Of a stretch of 58,613 nucleotides of DNA, positions 38,187 to 48,249 are shown one piece after another. Below the pieces are notes generated by a model. That model searched no databases, was not told the origin of the DNA, and worked only from the letters and a program-made list of their open reading frames with translations. The stretch's first letter is position 1, and each line of letters opens with the position of its first letter. A program made the translations under genes and the position numbers. Origin of the DNA: Lacticaseibacillus pantheris DSM 15945 = JCM 12539 = NBRC 106106. Lineage in GTDB: Bacteria > Bacillota > Bacilli > Lactobacillales > Lactobacillaceae. Where the stretch lies: the NCBI RefSeq assembly GCF_001311175.1, contig NZ_BBAI01000014.1, positions 1 through 58,613 of the forward strand, given 5' to 3'.

Positions 38187-38771
38187 TCAGTCCTGGTCAT
38201 CCATAAATTGGGCAATCAGCGGTTGCATGGTAATCACGCGTGCCAGGCTGGATTCAGGATCCTTGAAGTCGCTCTGAGTCCACTGCCGCAGAATCATCGC
38301 GATGGACGATTCAAACGCGGATAACATGTAGTCTAACTCCAAATTGGTGAGTTCAGGATGACGCTGGTGGTAGGGCTCTACTAGCGCATCGTACAAGCGC
38401 TGGTACAGTTCCTCCTCATGCCCAAACGGTAGTACGTTCATCTGTGCAAAGTAGATGCGGTAAAACGATTGGTCCGCCTTAATCATCTTCAGGAAGTGAA
38501 CGGCGCCGTCTTTGACGTTATTTGATAAGTAGAACTTACCCGTCTCGGGGTAGAAGAATGTCAGCAGAACGTTGTAGACGTCGGCTCCGGTCTCGTCCGA
38601 CACGGCGTAGATGCTGTCAAAGTGTTCATAAAAAGTGGACCGGTTAATGCCCACAATTTGGCATACCTCGTTCACGGTAATCTTGTTGATCGGTTTCTTG
38701 GACCAGAGGGCAAAGACTGCTTGCGCAATGCGCCGGTGAGTCCTCTCCCAGTTGCGATTGTGGTTAGTCAA
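38187..38771 (-). CDS. TetR/AcrR family regulator
   Basis: A 194-residue regulator. The DNA-binding part reads TVNEVCQIVGINRSTFYEHFDSIYAVSDE (residues 33-61) with WERTHRRIAQAVFALW before it. The C-terminal ligand domain is of the YSIRK/DhaS-like Gram-positive type with no clear ligand. Translation is proposed from TTG 38771 (MTNHNRNWE) since GGGGGG lies eight bases upstream and no ATG is near. There is no divergent partner close by. The frame is intact. Confidence 0.87.
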   Translation of the reverse strand: MTNHNRNWERTHRRIAQAVFALWSKKPINKITVNEVCQIVGINRSTFYEHFDSIYAVSDETGADVYNVLLTFFYPETGKFYLSNNVKDGAVHFLKMIKADQSFYRIYFAQMNVLPFGHEEELYQRLYDALVEPYHQRHPELTNLELDYMLSAFESSIAMILRQWTQSDFKDPESSLARVITMQPLIAQFMDDQD

Positions 38772-38934
38772 AACAAATCCCCCCCAGAAATGTTTGCGGC
38801 GGCCGGCCTGCAGTACCTTGCCAGCCCGGCTCTATCTCTATTATAAATGGCTCGGAATAACGTTAGGGTAAAAATTGCACATTTATTGCGAAAAAAAATT
38901 CGTAAATATAATAAATATTCTTGTGAGCCACAAA

Positions 38935-39411
38935 TTAACCCACCTCTACTTGGCGGGGACGTAGGTATTGCTCCTCTGCCGCCTCACGTGCAGCAACGGC
39001 ATCTTCGTAGGTTGAAAATGCTTTGAGTAAAACGTAGTGGCCGTTGACCATCAGGCGTGCAAACCACTGGTTACTTTGGCGGTTGAAGTGAACGCCAATG
39101 TGCCCGGAAGTGTTTCGTTTGCCCATCTTAATGGAGCATAGCGGGACACCTTCTTCGTTGAAAAGGTACTTGCCGTGGTTGTGTTGTTGTTGCAGAAAGG
39201 CGGCGTTATGTTGCGAAGACGTGCGTGATGATTCCTGACGCAAACAGCCACAGCTGCGGGTCATGCCGTGACGCAAACGGTAGCTGTCTGCCACCGTTGA
39301 GTTGCCGCAGTCGCACTGACAAAGCCAAAGCGCGTTACCGTTTTTAGCGTGACCTGCGGGCTTTAATACACGTAGACGGCCAAACCGCCGTCCGGTTAAG
39401 TCGATTCTCAT
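38935..39411 (-). CDS. AP2-like DNA-binding protein with N-terminal Cys-rich ribbon (paralogue 1)
   Basis: 158 residues. The N-terminus MRIDLTGRRFGRLRVLKPAG leads into a probable zinc ribbon: CQCDCG and SCGC (Cys pairs near residues 31-35 and 54-56). The C-terminal 55 residues form an AP2-like domain: SGHIGVHFNRQSNQWFARLMVNG...AFSTYEDAVAAREAAEEQYL. This pairing occurs in phage HNH homing proteins, but no HNH motif (His-Asn-His) remains between the two domains. Two paralogues lie at 46552 and 47437. A DNA-binding or nicking role is inferred only. Confidence 0.75.
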   Translation of the reverse strand: MRIDLTGRRFGRLRVLKPAGHAKNGNALWLCQCDCGNSTVADSYRLRHGMTRSCGCLRQESSRTSSQHNAAFLQQQHNHGKYLFNEEGVPLCSIKMGKRNTSGHIGVHFNRQSNQWFARLMVNGHYVLLKAFSTYEDAVAAREAAEEQYLRPRQVEVG

Positions 39412-39916
39412 GGTATCTACACCTCACTTTTTGCTAACGACATACAATTACCCAACCACACCCGCATTATACAAATAGAATAACTTTAGGTCACCAGACA
39501 ATTCAAATAGAAAAGTCCGGTTTAAGTTGGTTATGGTTCTGATACGTAAAGGATGTAGTTATGAAACCAAAGCTTTTAGAACGGCGCTATGCAAATGTTT
39601 TGTGGATACGTAACGGGACAAAACAGGCCTAATTGTACGCAATAAATTCACCGTTTGGCCACTATTTTAGCAATAGTTCTTTACTAAATAATGTTATACT
39701 ACGTGCAAGTTGGCACACAAAATAACGACACTCAGACCTGTCGGTATATAAAAGGCTGTACGATTAATGGTATAAATGTATACTTTTATACTCACTGGTC
39801 GGCCGACGGTTATCTGTAACAGACTTAGGAATGTGTGTATGCGGATGTTGGCGGATGAGCTAGAATAGGTTTAAGACATTAACAACATAAAAAGGCCAAA
39901 GTTAGGGGTTGTTGAA
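39412..39916. other. Intergenic stretch upstream of glycosyltransferase genes
   Basis: About 500 bp, AT-rich. No gene is supported in any frame. It should hold the promoters for the AP2-like gene (minus) and the glycosyltransferases (plus), but no consensus pair stood out. Confidence 0.55.
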
Positions 39917-41515
39917 GTGATATTTTTCATTAACAGCATTATGCAGGCAAATAAATCTGGGATTGAGTTCGCCCAGTTGAAGCGAATTGAGTTGTTTAAT
40001 GACCATAATGAGGACTACCGGTTGGTGGTCCGTGATTGGGATCCTAAACTACACCCCGTAACGCGAGCCGCGGGTGTGCCCGACTCCCAGTTAATTAATA
40101 TGTTCGAGTACTTTCAAAACGCGATGGTGGTTCCGGAGCAGCCGGTGCATTTGGCAGGCTTGGACTTTGGCGTACTCAATACGCACGCTGACCAGGAGGC
40201 TAACCGCTTCTTGGTCTATAACGCGAATAATCAGTTGGTGGCCCGCGTTAACTTTACCGGTGACGATCAGGTGGTAACCTCCACCGAACTCTTCGACGGC
40301 TTTGGTAACCTTTATCGCGTTGACTATTACGACACGCGTGGTTTTAGAACGTTGGAGCAGTGGTACACGCCGGATAATAAAATTGGTACCGAGGCGTGGC
40401 TGGATGTTAACGGCGTACCCGTGGTGGAGAAGTTCTACCGTACGGATAACACCGGTGAACTGGCCCCCACGGTTGGCGGCTCACCGACCGCAATGACGGT
40501 AAGGTATACATGTTCGACACGATTGAGGAACTGACTTTGCAGTTTCTTAACGACCTGAATGCGGAGTACTGGTCCCAGGAGCACCCGAACGTGTTCGTGC
40601 TCGACCGGGGACACGTCGCCGACTGGGGGCTCTTGCACCTAGACCGACCGGCGTACACCGTGAACCACCTGCACAACGCGCACGCTAGTGGTCAGGACCC
40701 CATGGCCCCGATTGTTAACAACAACTACGAGTTTACGCTCAACGCCATCAATGGTTATGACGCGATTGTTTCGTCGACCCACAAGCAAAGCGCCGACGTT
40801 GACAAGCGGTACCACCCGACCGCGAAACTGTTTACCATTCCTGTTGGGGTGGTACCGGACCGGCTAATCAACGCCCCGCGGGTACCGGAAACGAAGCGGG
40901 CCTTTGGTAAAATGGTCGTCTTTGCCCGGATTGCCCCTGAAAAGCAACTGGATCAATTAACCCAGGCCTTTGCACAAGTGCATGACGCCGTGCCGGAAGC
41001 CACGCTGGATCTGTACGGTTATGCCGATAACAGCAACAATTATGCGGCTAAACGCGCCGTGCAAAAGGTGATTGATGAGCACGATTTGGGGGATGCGGTG
41101 ACGTTCAAGGGTTACACCACGGACGTCGATACGGCTGAAAATGACGGCATGTTGTACGGTCTGACCTCAAACATGGAGGGCTTCAACTTAGCCATCATGG
41201 AGGCCATTGCCCACGGCCTGATTCCCGTGACCTACGACGTCAATTATGGCCCTAATGAAATCACGGAGGACCACGTGAACGGACGGGTCGTGCCGTACGG
41301 TGACATCGATGCCTTTGCCCAGGCAGTAATCGAGATTCTGCAAAATCCGATTTGGCCCAGCAGTACAGCACGGCCGCATATGATTCGGCGGAACGCTACT
41401 CGGAGGCCAACGTGTGGCAGGCCTGGCGTGCGCTCATTGATGACGCGGACGCGATTTGGCCCGCAAAGTTGGCCGCGGCACGTATGACCACCGTACCGGC
41501 AAAGGGGGATAACTA
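39917..41515 (+). pseudogene. GT4 glycosyltransferase (TagE/GtfA-like), two frameshifts
   Basis: About 533 residues, a two-Rossmann GT-B enzyme. The first part FFINSIMQANKSGIEFAQLKRIELF matches the N-terminal domain of lactobacillus TagE/Gtf proteins. The catalytic half has KMVVFARIAPEKQLDQLTQAF and the nucleotide-sugar motif TSNMEGFNLAIMEAIAHGLIPV (EGFxLxxxEA). Likely role: glucosylation of wall teichoic acid or surface protein. A base is missing near 40466-40472 (expected LTDRNDGKVYMFD) and another near 41345-41352 (expected NPDLAQQYSTAAYDSAERY). The true stop is at 41515, two bases before the second glycosyltransferase. Confidence 0.88.
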
Positions 41516-41516
41516 G

Positions 41517-43013
41517 ATGTATTACTTCATTACCGAAAATGTCTTTGGCCTCAATTCTGGCACCGAACACGCTGCGGCTCGGCGTACCAACATGTTTAAC
41601 GCCGAGGGGGAGCGGGCTTACTACGTTTCCCGCAACTACAACCGGTTCCTGAACCGCGATTTGGCTAATATTGGTTTGACGCCAGCAGAGTCCATTAATA
41701 TGTACGATTTTTTTCAGGGAACCCTCGACGTCGAGCGTCGCGAACAAAATTTACGGCTACTGCCGGAAGTACCGCTCGATAAGTATCACGTTGATGGCGT
41801 GAGTGCGAACTATTCCGTCATTAAGCACGCGGGGCGTGAGGTCGGCCGCATCAATGTTTTGCCCGCAACGGTGGGGCTAACCATGGACGTGGAAAGTCGC
41901 GATATCCGTGGTAACATTGTCGCCCGTGAAAATTGGGATTGGCGGGGCTTCAAATCATCGCGTGATTACTTCCACCCCGATGGTAGCGTCGCGTCCCGGA
42001 CCTACTTTGACCTGCAGGGCCACCCGGTACTGGAAGAATTGTGGATGAATGTGAACGGCCAACTGGCCCCGTCCATGTGGCAGCTGCTCAACTACAAGGG
42101 CCGCAAGTACCAGTTTAACACGGAGGACCAGTTATTCCTGTTCTTCCTGAACGAGCTGATTAGTACGGATGGGGATGCGACCATTATCAGCGACCGCCAC
42201 ACGCTGGACTACGTGGTGGCTGACGTCCAGGGAGCCAAAGCAAAGTGGGGGTACTTACACGGTGTGCACACCGACAAGCCCGCTGCCCCGGGTCGGGGTC
42301 ACGTACTGAACGTGTACCGGACGTTACTGCAGGACCGTGCTGACGACTTTGATGGCGTCTTTGTCGCGACTCCAGAGCAGCAGCAGGAGTTGCAGCAGCG
42401 CTATCCGCACATGACGGTGCGGGTAGCTCCTGACACCGCGGTTGCGGCCACGCATGACCACCAAAAGGCGGCCAAGCCGACCGTTGTCTTCGTAGGGCGG
42501 TTTGGTCCCGACAAGCGGCCCGAGCAGGCGTTGCAAATGATGGCCCAAGTGGTGCAAAAGGTACCCGCGGCGCAGCTGAATTTTTACGGGTACGCCCCGG
42601 ATAACGAGACGTTGACCAACCTGAATAACCAAATAACCAAGCTGGGACTAAAGGACAACGTGACTCTGGGCGCTTACCTGAGTCGTCAGGATCTCGACGC
42701 AGTTTACGCCGCAGCCGATGTCATCGTGCAGACATCCAGTGCGGAGAGCTTTGGTATGAACCTGGTCGAGGCGATGGCCTACGGGGTGCCGGTGGTCACG
42801 TATAACGTACCGTATGGTGCCGCTAACCTAGTGCGCAGCGGCGACAATGGCTACGTGGTTCCGGATAATGCGACTAAGCAGATGGCGGCCAAGGTCGTCA
42901 AACTACTGACGGACCAACAGGACTGGCAGGCCAAGAGTACCGCTGCGACCGCTTGGGCTACGGAAATGACGTACAGCCGGGCCATGGGCAAGTGGCGGGA
43001 AGCGCTGAAATAG
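41517..43013 (+). CDS. GT4 glycosyltransferase (TagE/GtfA-like), second of a pair
   Basis: A 498-residue paralogue of the preceding gene with an intact frame. N-terminal MYYFITENVFGLNSGTEHAAARR, then the GT-B catalytic half with VVFVGRFGPDKRPEQALQMM, and SSAESFGMNLVEAMAYGVPVV, the EX7E motif of GT4 enzymes that bind UDP-sugar. Adjacent pairs of this kind in lactobacilli act together as a heteromeric or sequential system. A native T7 run in YDFF (41708-41714) is in frame here. Start is ATG two bases after the upstream stop. A terminator follows at 43169. Confidence 0.92.
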   Translation: MYYFITENVFGLNSGTEHAAARRTNMFNAEGERAYYVSRNYNRFLNRDLANIGLTPAESINMYDFFQGTLDVERREQNLRLLPEVPLDKYHVDGVSANYSVIKHAGREVGRINVLPATVGLTMDVESRDIRGNIVARENWDWRGFKSSRDYFHPDGSVASRTYFDLQGHPVLEELWMNVNGQLAPSMWQLLNYKGRKYQFNTEDQLFLFFLNELISTDGDATIISDRHTLDYVVADVQGAKAKWGYLHGVHTDKPAAPGRGHVLNVYRTLLQDRADDFDGVFVATPEQQQELQQRYPHMTVRVAPDTAVAATHDHQKAAKPTVVFVGRFGPDKRPEQALQMMAQVVQKVPAAQLNFYGYAPDNETLTNLNNQITKLGLKDNVTLGAYLSRQDLDAVYAAADVIVQTSSAESFGMNLVEAMAYGVPVVTYNVPYGAANLVRSGDNGYVVPDNATKQMAAKVVKLLTDQQDWQAKSTAATAWATEMTYSRAMGKWREALK

Positions 43014-43168
43014 CTCATTGGGCTTTGATTTAACCGGTCCACAAGCAGAAAGCTTATTTGTGGGTGTGAGCATCTATTTAGCGTGGTGGTGTGACCCGAT
43101 AAACCGGGTACGATTAACGTCCCCTAGACTGAAGTAAAAGTCTGGGAAAGGAACAGCTTAACTGTATT

Positions 43169-43216
43169 AAAAGCACGGTCACCGTTCAATTTTGGATGGT
43201 GACCATGCTTTTTTTG
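43169..43216 (+). terminator. Terminator after the glycosyltransferase pair
   Basis: AAAAGCACGGTCACC pairs with GGTGACCATGCTTTT followed by a T-run. It lies about 155 bp after the stop of the second enzyme. Confidence 0.85.
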
Positions 43217-43427
43217 TCTCAACCGAGGTGTACGGAACCATGTTGAGGTTAATTGCCATTTAGGCAGCAATAGTTGGTGGCCAAGCAAACCTAGCTGGCA
43301 CCAGTTTGGATTGGGTACCGATTCCGCCAAATACATTTCTTTGTATTTAATTACTTAAATCGATTACAGACGTAGATATAAAACGTTTCGTTATTTATAG
43401 TCGGCGAAATTACTGGTCTTATCTTCT

Positions 43428-43455
43428 TTGTGAACGGTACCATCCGTGATATACT
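43428..43455 (+). promoter_or_regulatory. Promoter of the YdbS/YdbT pair
   Basis: TTGTGA, 16 bases, TATACT. It lies 80 bp upstream of the YdbS-like start. Nothing else recognisable is in 43217-43427. Confidence 0.6.
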
Positions 43456-43535
43456 TTGGACAAAATCGTTAACTATTAAATGCAGAAACTATGGGGTCAA
43501 GCAGCGGCGAGAACCGCGACGGTGGGGGAAGAGCA

Positions 43536-44009
43536 ATGCAAACAACGCAACAATTGCCGGTACAAATCAAGCGTATCTGGGCGCTGAGTGCCGTAGGGTC
43601 ACTTTGTATGGGTGTGCTCATTACCGTGGGTTTGGGGGTGGCCAATTGGTTATGGAACTGGCCGTTTTGGTTAGTCTGGGTGGCATTGGGGCTCACCATC
43701 GTTGAGTTCATTGTGGAATTGGCGCTGGTCCCCTACCGCTATCGATTCTCAGAGTACGTGATTACGGATAACGCAGTGGAAATTCAATCCGGCTTTATCT
43801 TTCGTAACCGGATTGCGATTCCCATCGCCCGCATTCAGAACGTGACGCTCAAGGCCGGTCCGCTCATGCAGTGGCAACACCTTGAACAGGTGGTCATTGC
43901 CACGGCGGCAACCACGCATGATATTGAGGGCGTCCAAACGGCTGTGGCCACGCGCCTGCGGGAGTTAATCATGGCCCGCGCGATGGAGGTGCAGGATAAT
44001 GACCTCTAA
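43536..44009 (+). CDS. PH-domain (bPH2) membrane protein, YdbS-like
   Basis: 157 residues. Two N-terminal helices (VGSLCMGVLITVGLGVANWL and FWLVWVALGLTIVEFIVEL), then a bacterial PH domain: YRFSEYVITDNAVEIQSGFIFRNRIAIPIARIQNVTLKAGPLM. In Bacillus, YdbS and YdbT act together and are linked to membrane stress and lantibiotic resistance. Start is ATG 43536 behind GGGGGAAGAGC; the longer ORF from 43491 has no site. It overlaps YdbT by 11 bases. Confidence 0.9.
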   Translation: MQTTQQLPVQIKRIWALSAVGSLCMGVLITVGLGVANWLWNWPFWLVWVALGLTIVEFIVELALVPYRYRFSEYVITDNAVEIQSGFIFRNRIAIPIARIQNVTLKAGPLMQWQHLEQVVIATAATTHDIEGVQTAVATRLRELIMARAMEVQDNDL

Positions 44010-45515
44010 ACCACGACATTTACACCCACTGTCAATGTTGGTGAATGCCATCCAAATTTTTTTTGGATGCTGGCTGTGATTATTTTTGTGGATATTGCGA
44101 CCGATAACGGCGGACGTAATGCGATTTTACAAGACATGGCGCACTGGCTAGTACTAATCATATTGGGTGTGATTGGCATCACGCTGTTGCTGGTGGTGCT
44201 CCCGTACGTAATGACTACATACGAACTAACGGATAAGGGTGTGACGCTTAATCGTGGTGTATTGCGGCGCCAACACCTGCACGTGACATACGCGCGTATT
44301 CAGACGGTGCAACATTTACAGTGGTTTTTCCTGAAGCCACTGGGATTGGAAAAGGTGCAGATCGAGACTGCTGCCCGTGGCAGTGGTCATGGCGAGGTGG
44401 TTCTGACCCTGGTTCACGCATCGGTGGGCACCGAAATTGAACGGCGACAGCAGGCCGCCCGTGCCGCCGCTCCTGGTGCGCAAACTACGCCGGTGGCAGG
44501 TATGGACAGCGATACGGATATAGCGACGGACAACGCTACCGTAGCATCGACAACCTACCGCCTACCCAACGAAGACCTGCTGATTTTCGGTATTACGTCA
44601 CTGGGCTTTATCCCGCTAATCTTCTTGCTACTGGCCGTTTGGTCACGTGTGAGCGAGTGGATTCCCGGTGTGGAGGATTGGTTGGCGAATCTCTTGATGC
44701 ACTTGCCCGCGATTAGTATTGTTGTTCTGCTGGTGGTTATAATTGGGCTGGGCGTCATGACCGAGTTTGTCCGTATTCTCATTCGCTATTGGGGTTTCAC
44801 GCTCGACTTTGACGGTCGCCGACTCCAGTCACGCAAAGGCTTGCTGCAAACGAACACGGTTACGGCCACCGCCAAGCGGATTCAGGCGGTGCGGTATAAA
44901 CAGAACATTATTCGCCAATGGTTGAGTGTTGGGACGGCGCAGGTGATTTTGGCGTCGAACGTGGCGAGCAAAGAGGACGATAAGGATATGGTCATCTACC
45001 CGCTGGTGCACCAGGACCATGTTTGGGAACAGCTGACGCGGTACGTGAGCTGGTTACCGGACCGCATACCCGCAGTTACCCCGGTGATGACGGGCTACTG
45101 GGCATTAATTCGGAATGCGCTGATTTTACCAGTAATCGCCGTGATCCCATGTATAATCTGGCTACGTCCGTGGGGGTGGCTGTCCTTATTGTTGCTTGTT
45201 TGGGGCGGACTACAGGGACGATATGCGGCCACGCGGCGGGGTTACGTCACTGCGGGGCGTTTCATCTACCTACAGACGGGACGCTGGTTTGAGCGTGAAT
45301 TATTGGTGTCCCCGCGCGACCGGGTACAATCTTTGACGGTGCGCCAGTCGTGGTGGATGGTCCGTACCGGTTTGGCGCACGTCCAGGTAAGTCTGCGCCG
45401 CGGCGATGGCGAGTACGAAGTCGACTTACGCTACGTACCCTTGGCAGTTGGGGAGGCCATTTACCAGTGGTATTTGGGCGACAACGTTGTGGATGTCGCT
45501 ACGACTGCACCATGA
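43999..45515 (+). pseudogene. PH-domain (bPH2) membrane protein, YdbT-like, one frameshift
   Basis: About 504 residues with three bPH2 domains separated by membrane helices; TTYELTDKGVTLNRGVLRRQHLHVTYARIQTVQ is the first, RRLQSRKGLLQTNTVTATAKRIQAVRY the second, and the third near the C-terminus has RYAATRRGYVTAGRFIYLQTGRWFERELLVSPRDRVQ. Start ATG 43999 lies inside the end of the YdbS gene. A T8 run (44057-44064) breaks IQ-I; six T give NAIQIFWMLAVIIFV, nine would also fit. It works as partner of YdbS. Confidence 0.9.
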
Positions 45516-45620
45516 CATTGCCAGCCATTGGCGGTAGAATGGTGTCAGTGATTCGCCGTACCAAGAGACGGTCAACGAAATCCCGGAGCTATTCGGGGCA
45601 GGAAAGGAAGCTTTTGATTT

Positions 45621-46106
45621 ATGACAAAGCCACAGACTAAAGTAGAGAGTTTTGAGTTGGACCATACGGCCGTAAAGGCACCATACGTGCGCCTGATTAC
45701 GGTGGAAACGGGGAGCAAAGGCGACCAGATCAGTAACTTTGACCTGCGTCTAGTTCAGCCAAACGCGAACGCCATTCCGACGGCCGGCCTGCACACCATC
45801 GAGCACCTCCTGGCTGGCTTGCTGCGGGACCGCATGGACGGTGTGATTGACTGCTCGCCGTTCGGCTGCCGCACCGGCTTCCACCTGATTACCTGGGGCC
45901 AGCACACAACCACTGAGGTGGTACAGGCGCTGAAGGGTTCCCTGGAACAAATTGCAAACGACATCAAGTGGGAAGATGTACCCGGTACGGATATTAAGAG
46001 CTGTGGTAACTATCGCGATCACAGTCTGTTCTCCGCAAAGGAATGGTCCAAGAAGATTTTGGCCGAAGGTATCTCTGACGACCCGTTTGAACGGAACGTC
46101 ATTTAA
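45621..46106 (+). CDS. luxS: S-ribosylhomocysteine lyase
   Basis: Cleaves S-ribosylhomocysteine to homocysteine and DPD, the autoinducer-2 precursor. 161 residues. The metal site is HTIEHL (His pair, residues 56-60) with the third ligand in the CGNYRDHS segment. The catalytic Cys is in [11 protein letters not shown]. Length is typical. ATG follows AGGAAAGGAAGC. Single gene with its own terminator. The methyl cycle links it in principle to the MetE-like gene in the window, though they are far apart. Confidence 0.97.
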   Translation: MTKPQTKVESFELDHTAVKAPYVRLITVETGSKGDQISNFDLRLVQPNANAIPTAGLHTIEHLLAGLLRDRMDGVIDCSPFGCRTGFHLITWGQHTTTEVVQALKGSLEQIANDIKWEDVPGTDIKSCGNYRDHSLFSAKEWSKKILAEGISDDPFERNVI

Positions 46107-46124
46107 TGTCTACATTTTGAGGGC

Positions 46125-46159
46125 AAAGCCGGTGCGTAAATATGACGGACCGGCTTTTT
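46125..46159 (+). terminator. Terminator of luxS
   Basis: AAAGCCGGT pairs with ACCGGCTTT followed by TTC. It begins 19 bp after the stop codon. Confidence 0.85.
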
Positions 46160-46551
46160 CTTTGCGCTTAATTAGTCTGGTGCAGGCCCGTCAAAATAGG
46201 GCTACTGGAAACTAATGGTCAGCCCACAAGATAAATGACGATTTTGTGCAAAAATTACACCAATTATGGGCAACAAGTGTTATCATTAGAGTTAACAAAG
46301 GCAACAGTCGTCCATTAAATGGTGGATGGCGTGGCGTACCACCCCCGCTCAATGGGATGATGCCCGGTGGATCAGGCACGTTGTGTTTTTCGCGTACCGC
46401 ATTCACTATATAACACAGGCGAACGTTGGTTATCGCCGGATAAATTCGAGCCAGCACGGTGGGGGCCGTGAGTATACCAACGTCTGACTGCACGTCTTTG
46501 GGGAGTAGGTCACGGTAGAGATAGCTTGCTGTGATTGAAAGGATGACCAAT
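46160..46551. other. Intergenic stretch before AP2-like paralogue 2
   Basis: About 390 bp. An open minus-strand frame of 122 codons crosses it, but it lacks a convincing ribosome site, family resemblance or codon pattern. A GGGGGTGGTAC word on the minus strand recalls a T-box but lacks the rest. I see no supported feature. Confidence 0.5.
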
Positions 46552-47040
46552 ATGAAGCGAGTAGACATGACTGGACGCACCTTTACGCGGCTGACGGTCC
46601 TAAGCTATGCCGGCAATGATTCCCACACGGGCAACGCACAGTGGCTTTGCCAATGTACGTGCGGCCGGCAAGTAGTGGTTGATGGTTACCGGTTACGCAA
46701 AGGCATGACCCGTAGCTGCGGCTGCTTGCGGTCCGAGACTGCGCGCGAAAGCATCATGCACAATGAAGCTACGCGGGCCCAAATGCAGACCAAAAACTGC
46801 ACTGAGGATATCCGTCTCGGGATTATGATGACGCGCCGCCGTAGTAATCGTAGTGGGGTAGTCGGGGTTTGTTACGACAAGAAAACTGACATGTGGGTTG
46901 CGCGCATGATGTACAAAGGCCGGTTGGTGCTGAACCAGCGGTCTAAAGATTTTAACGTAGCACGCCGGGCACGCTTGGCGGCGGAGACAGAATACCTTGG
47001 ACGCACACAGGGTGAAAGCCTAGAGCAGGCTATTGGTTAA
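46552..47040 (+). CDS. AP2-like DNA-binding protein with Cys-rich ribbon (paralogue 2)
   Basis: 162 residues. MKRVDMTGRTFTRLTVLSYAG, ribbon WLCQCTCGRQVVVDGYRLRKGMTRSCGCLRSE, then a linker and the AP2-like domain SGVVGVCYDKKTDMWVARMMYKGRLVLNQ. No HNH core. The start at 46552 is chosen because AAAGGATG lies upstream at the right distance; an earlier ATG at 46543 is too close to it. It is tandem with paralogue 3 (47437), separated by about 400 bp without a supported gene. Confidence 0.78.
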   Translation: MKRVDMTGRTFTRLTVLSYAGNDSHTGNAQWLCQCTCGRQVVVDGYRLRKGMTRSCGCLRSETARESIMHNEATRAQMQTKNCTEDIRLGIMMTRRRSNRSGVVGVCYDKKTDMWVARMMYKGRLVLNQRSKDFNVARRARLAAETEYLGRTQGESLEQAIG

Positions 47041-47436
47041 CTGCGGTGGGTACAGATGGTTCTATCAGTAAAGCACATAAAAGACCGGTTGTGACACTAC
47101 CGTTGGTGGTGTGATGACTGGTTTTTACTTTGACCAACAGTGTGTGATCAAGGATAGTGACGGATGCGCAATTGCGGATGTTTTTTTTAGCGATTTTTGT
47201 ATAGGGCGGGCAAATGCGTGGTTATGGGCTTCTTTGGCCGCGTTAATGTTATTTGGTCGTAACATAGGCCGGGAAGTGGTGGAAAACACGGGCTGACCGT
47301 GGCATAATTAGTTCAAGGTAGTGAACCAGTCTGGGGGGATTGGGCATTGCTGGTTGTTAGTCGGTTGTTTTGGCGGAGCTTGGGGGCTGCGTCGGCCGCA
47401 AGGTAATGATAGTAATAACAAACGGGAGTGAGTTTA
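47041..47436. other. Intergenic stretch between AP2-like paralogues
   Basis: About 395 bp. A 61-codon plus-strand ORF (47111-47296) with one hydrophobic stretch is present but has no good ribosome site and is left uncalled. No other feature is seen. Confidence 0.5.
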
Positions 47437-47988
47437 TTGACAAGGATTGATTTAACTGGGCAGCAGTTTGGGCGTTTAACCGTGCTCGAATATGCTAGCC
47501 GTAACCCATTGAATGGTAACGCAAACTGGCTGTGCCGCTGCGAATGCGGTAACGAGGTGGTGGTCGATGGCTACCGCCTACGTAAAGGCCAGACGCAAAG
47601 TTGTGGTTGCTACCGCGCGGAAGTATCGCGCAAAAACATCATGACGCAGGAAAAGACCCGCGCACAGATGGTTAAGCACCACATCAGTGAGAAGGCGCAC
47701 GTGGATGGCATGACCGTTTTGCGTAGCACTAATAGCAGTGGCGTGGTCGGCGTCAGCTTTGATAAGCAGTCGTCCAAGTGGGTTGCCCGGATGATGTATG
47801 AAGGGCACCTCGTGTTGAACCATCAGTTCCATAGCTTTGAGGCTGCTTGTGGTGCCCGATTCGCGGCGGAAGAGCGGTACATTGGCTCCGAAAAGCTGAA
47901 CAAGGCACGCCAGGCACAAATGGTGAAGATGGCACGGCGGCAAACCCGCTCGTTGCGGACTAACCAAGCAGTCGCTGTGGGTAAGTAA
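47437..47988 (+). CDS. AP2-like DNA-binding protein with Cys-rich ribbon (paralogue 3)
   Basis: 183 residues. TRIDLTGQQFGRLTVLEYASRN, ribbon WLCRCECGNEVVVDGYRLRKGQTQSCGCYRAE, AP2-like SSGVVGVSFDKQSSKWVARMMYEGHLVLNHQFHSFEAACGARFAAEERYIG and a basic C-terminal tail RRQTRSLRTNQ. TTG at 47437 is proposed as start, eight bases after GGGAG; GTG at 47428 overlaps that site. It is closer to paralogue 2 than to paralogue 1, judged by the shared VVVDGYRLRKG and ARMMYxGxLVLN text, so the tandem pair probably arose by local duplication. Confidence 0.78.
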   Translation: MTRIDLTGQQFGRLTVLEYASRNPLNGNANWLCRCECGNEVVVDGYRLRKGQTQSCGCYRAEVSRKNIMTQEKTRAQMVKHHISEKAHVDGMTVLRSTNSSGVVGVSFDKQSSKWVARMMYEGHLVLNHQFHSFEAACGARFAAEERYIGSEKLNKARQAQMVKMARRQTRSLRTNQAVAVGK

Positions 47989-48004
47989 TTTAACAATAAA
48001 ACGC

Positions 48005-48038
48005 AAAAGGTGTGGCGAAATTTTCGCCACACCTTTTT
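48005..48038. terminator. Bidirectional terminator
   Basis: AAAAGGTGTGGCGAAA pairs with TTTCGCCACACCTTTT with hardly any loop, flanked by A and T runs. It serves AP2-like paralogue 3 and the convergent small membrane gene. Confidence 0.92.
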
Positions 48039-48045
48039 ACATTCA

Positions 48046-48249
48046 CTACCGACGCCCGGCGGCACCACCGTTGACTGCCACCATGAGGAAGGCAATGCCA
48101 ACGGCCACCGCGATGAGCCCAAAGCCCGCGTTGAGAAACCCCAGCGCAATGAAGTTGGTGAGTCCCGCCACGATTTGGTAGATGCCTACCACCATCAGGC
48201 ACAGTCCTAGCAGTCCGAGCGTGATGAAAGCCCACGCGTGCATGTTCAT
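48046..48249 (-). CDS. Small membrane protein, 67 residues
   Basis: MNMHAWAFITLGLLGLCLMVVGIYQIVAGLTNFIALGFLN begins with one hydrophobic helix; a second (NAGFGLIAVAVGIAFLMVAV) follows; the C-terminus is basic (AAGRR). GTGGGGTGACTAAAA precedes the ATG. No family is recognised. It is located between AP2-like paralogue 3 and nanE, with the terminator directly downstream. Confidence 0.65.
   Translation of the reverse strand: MNMHAWAFITLGLLGLCLMVVGIYQIVAGLTNFIALGFLNAGFGLIAVAVGIAFLMVAVNGGAAGRR

Noticed and set aside
46212-46580. 122-codon minus-strand ORF and a GGGGGTGGTAC word that recalls a T-box
   Set aside because: The ORF has no ribosome site and no family resemblance and overlaps the start of a real gene. 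The T-box word lacks Stem I, the GCACCGCG continuation and a terminator.
47111-47296. 61-codon plus-strand ORF
   Set aside because: No ribosome site, no recognisable family and atypical codon use; left as intergenic.
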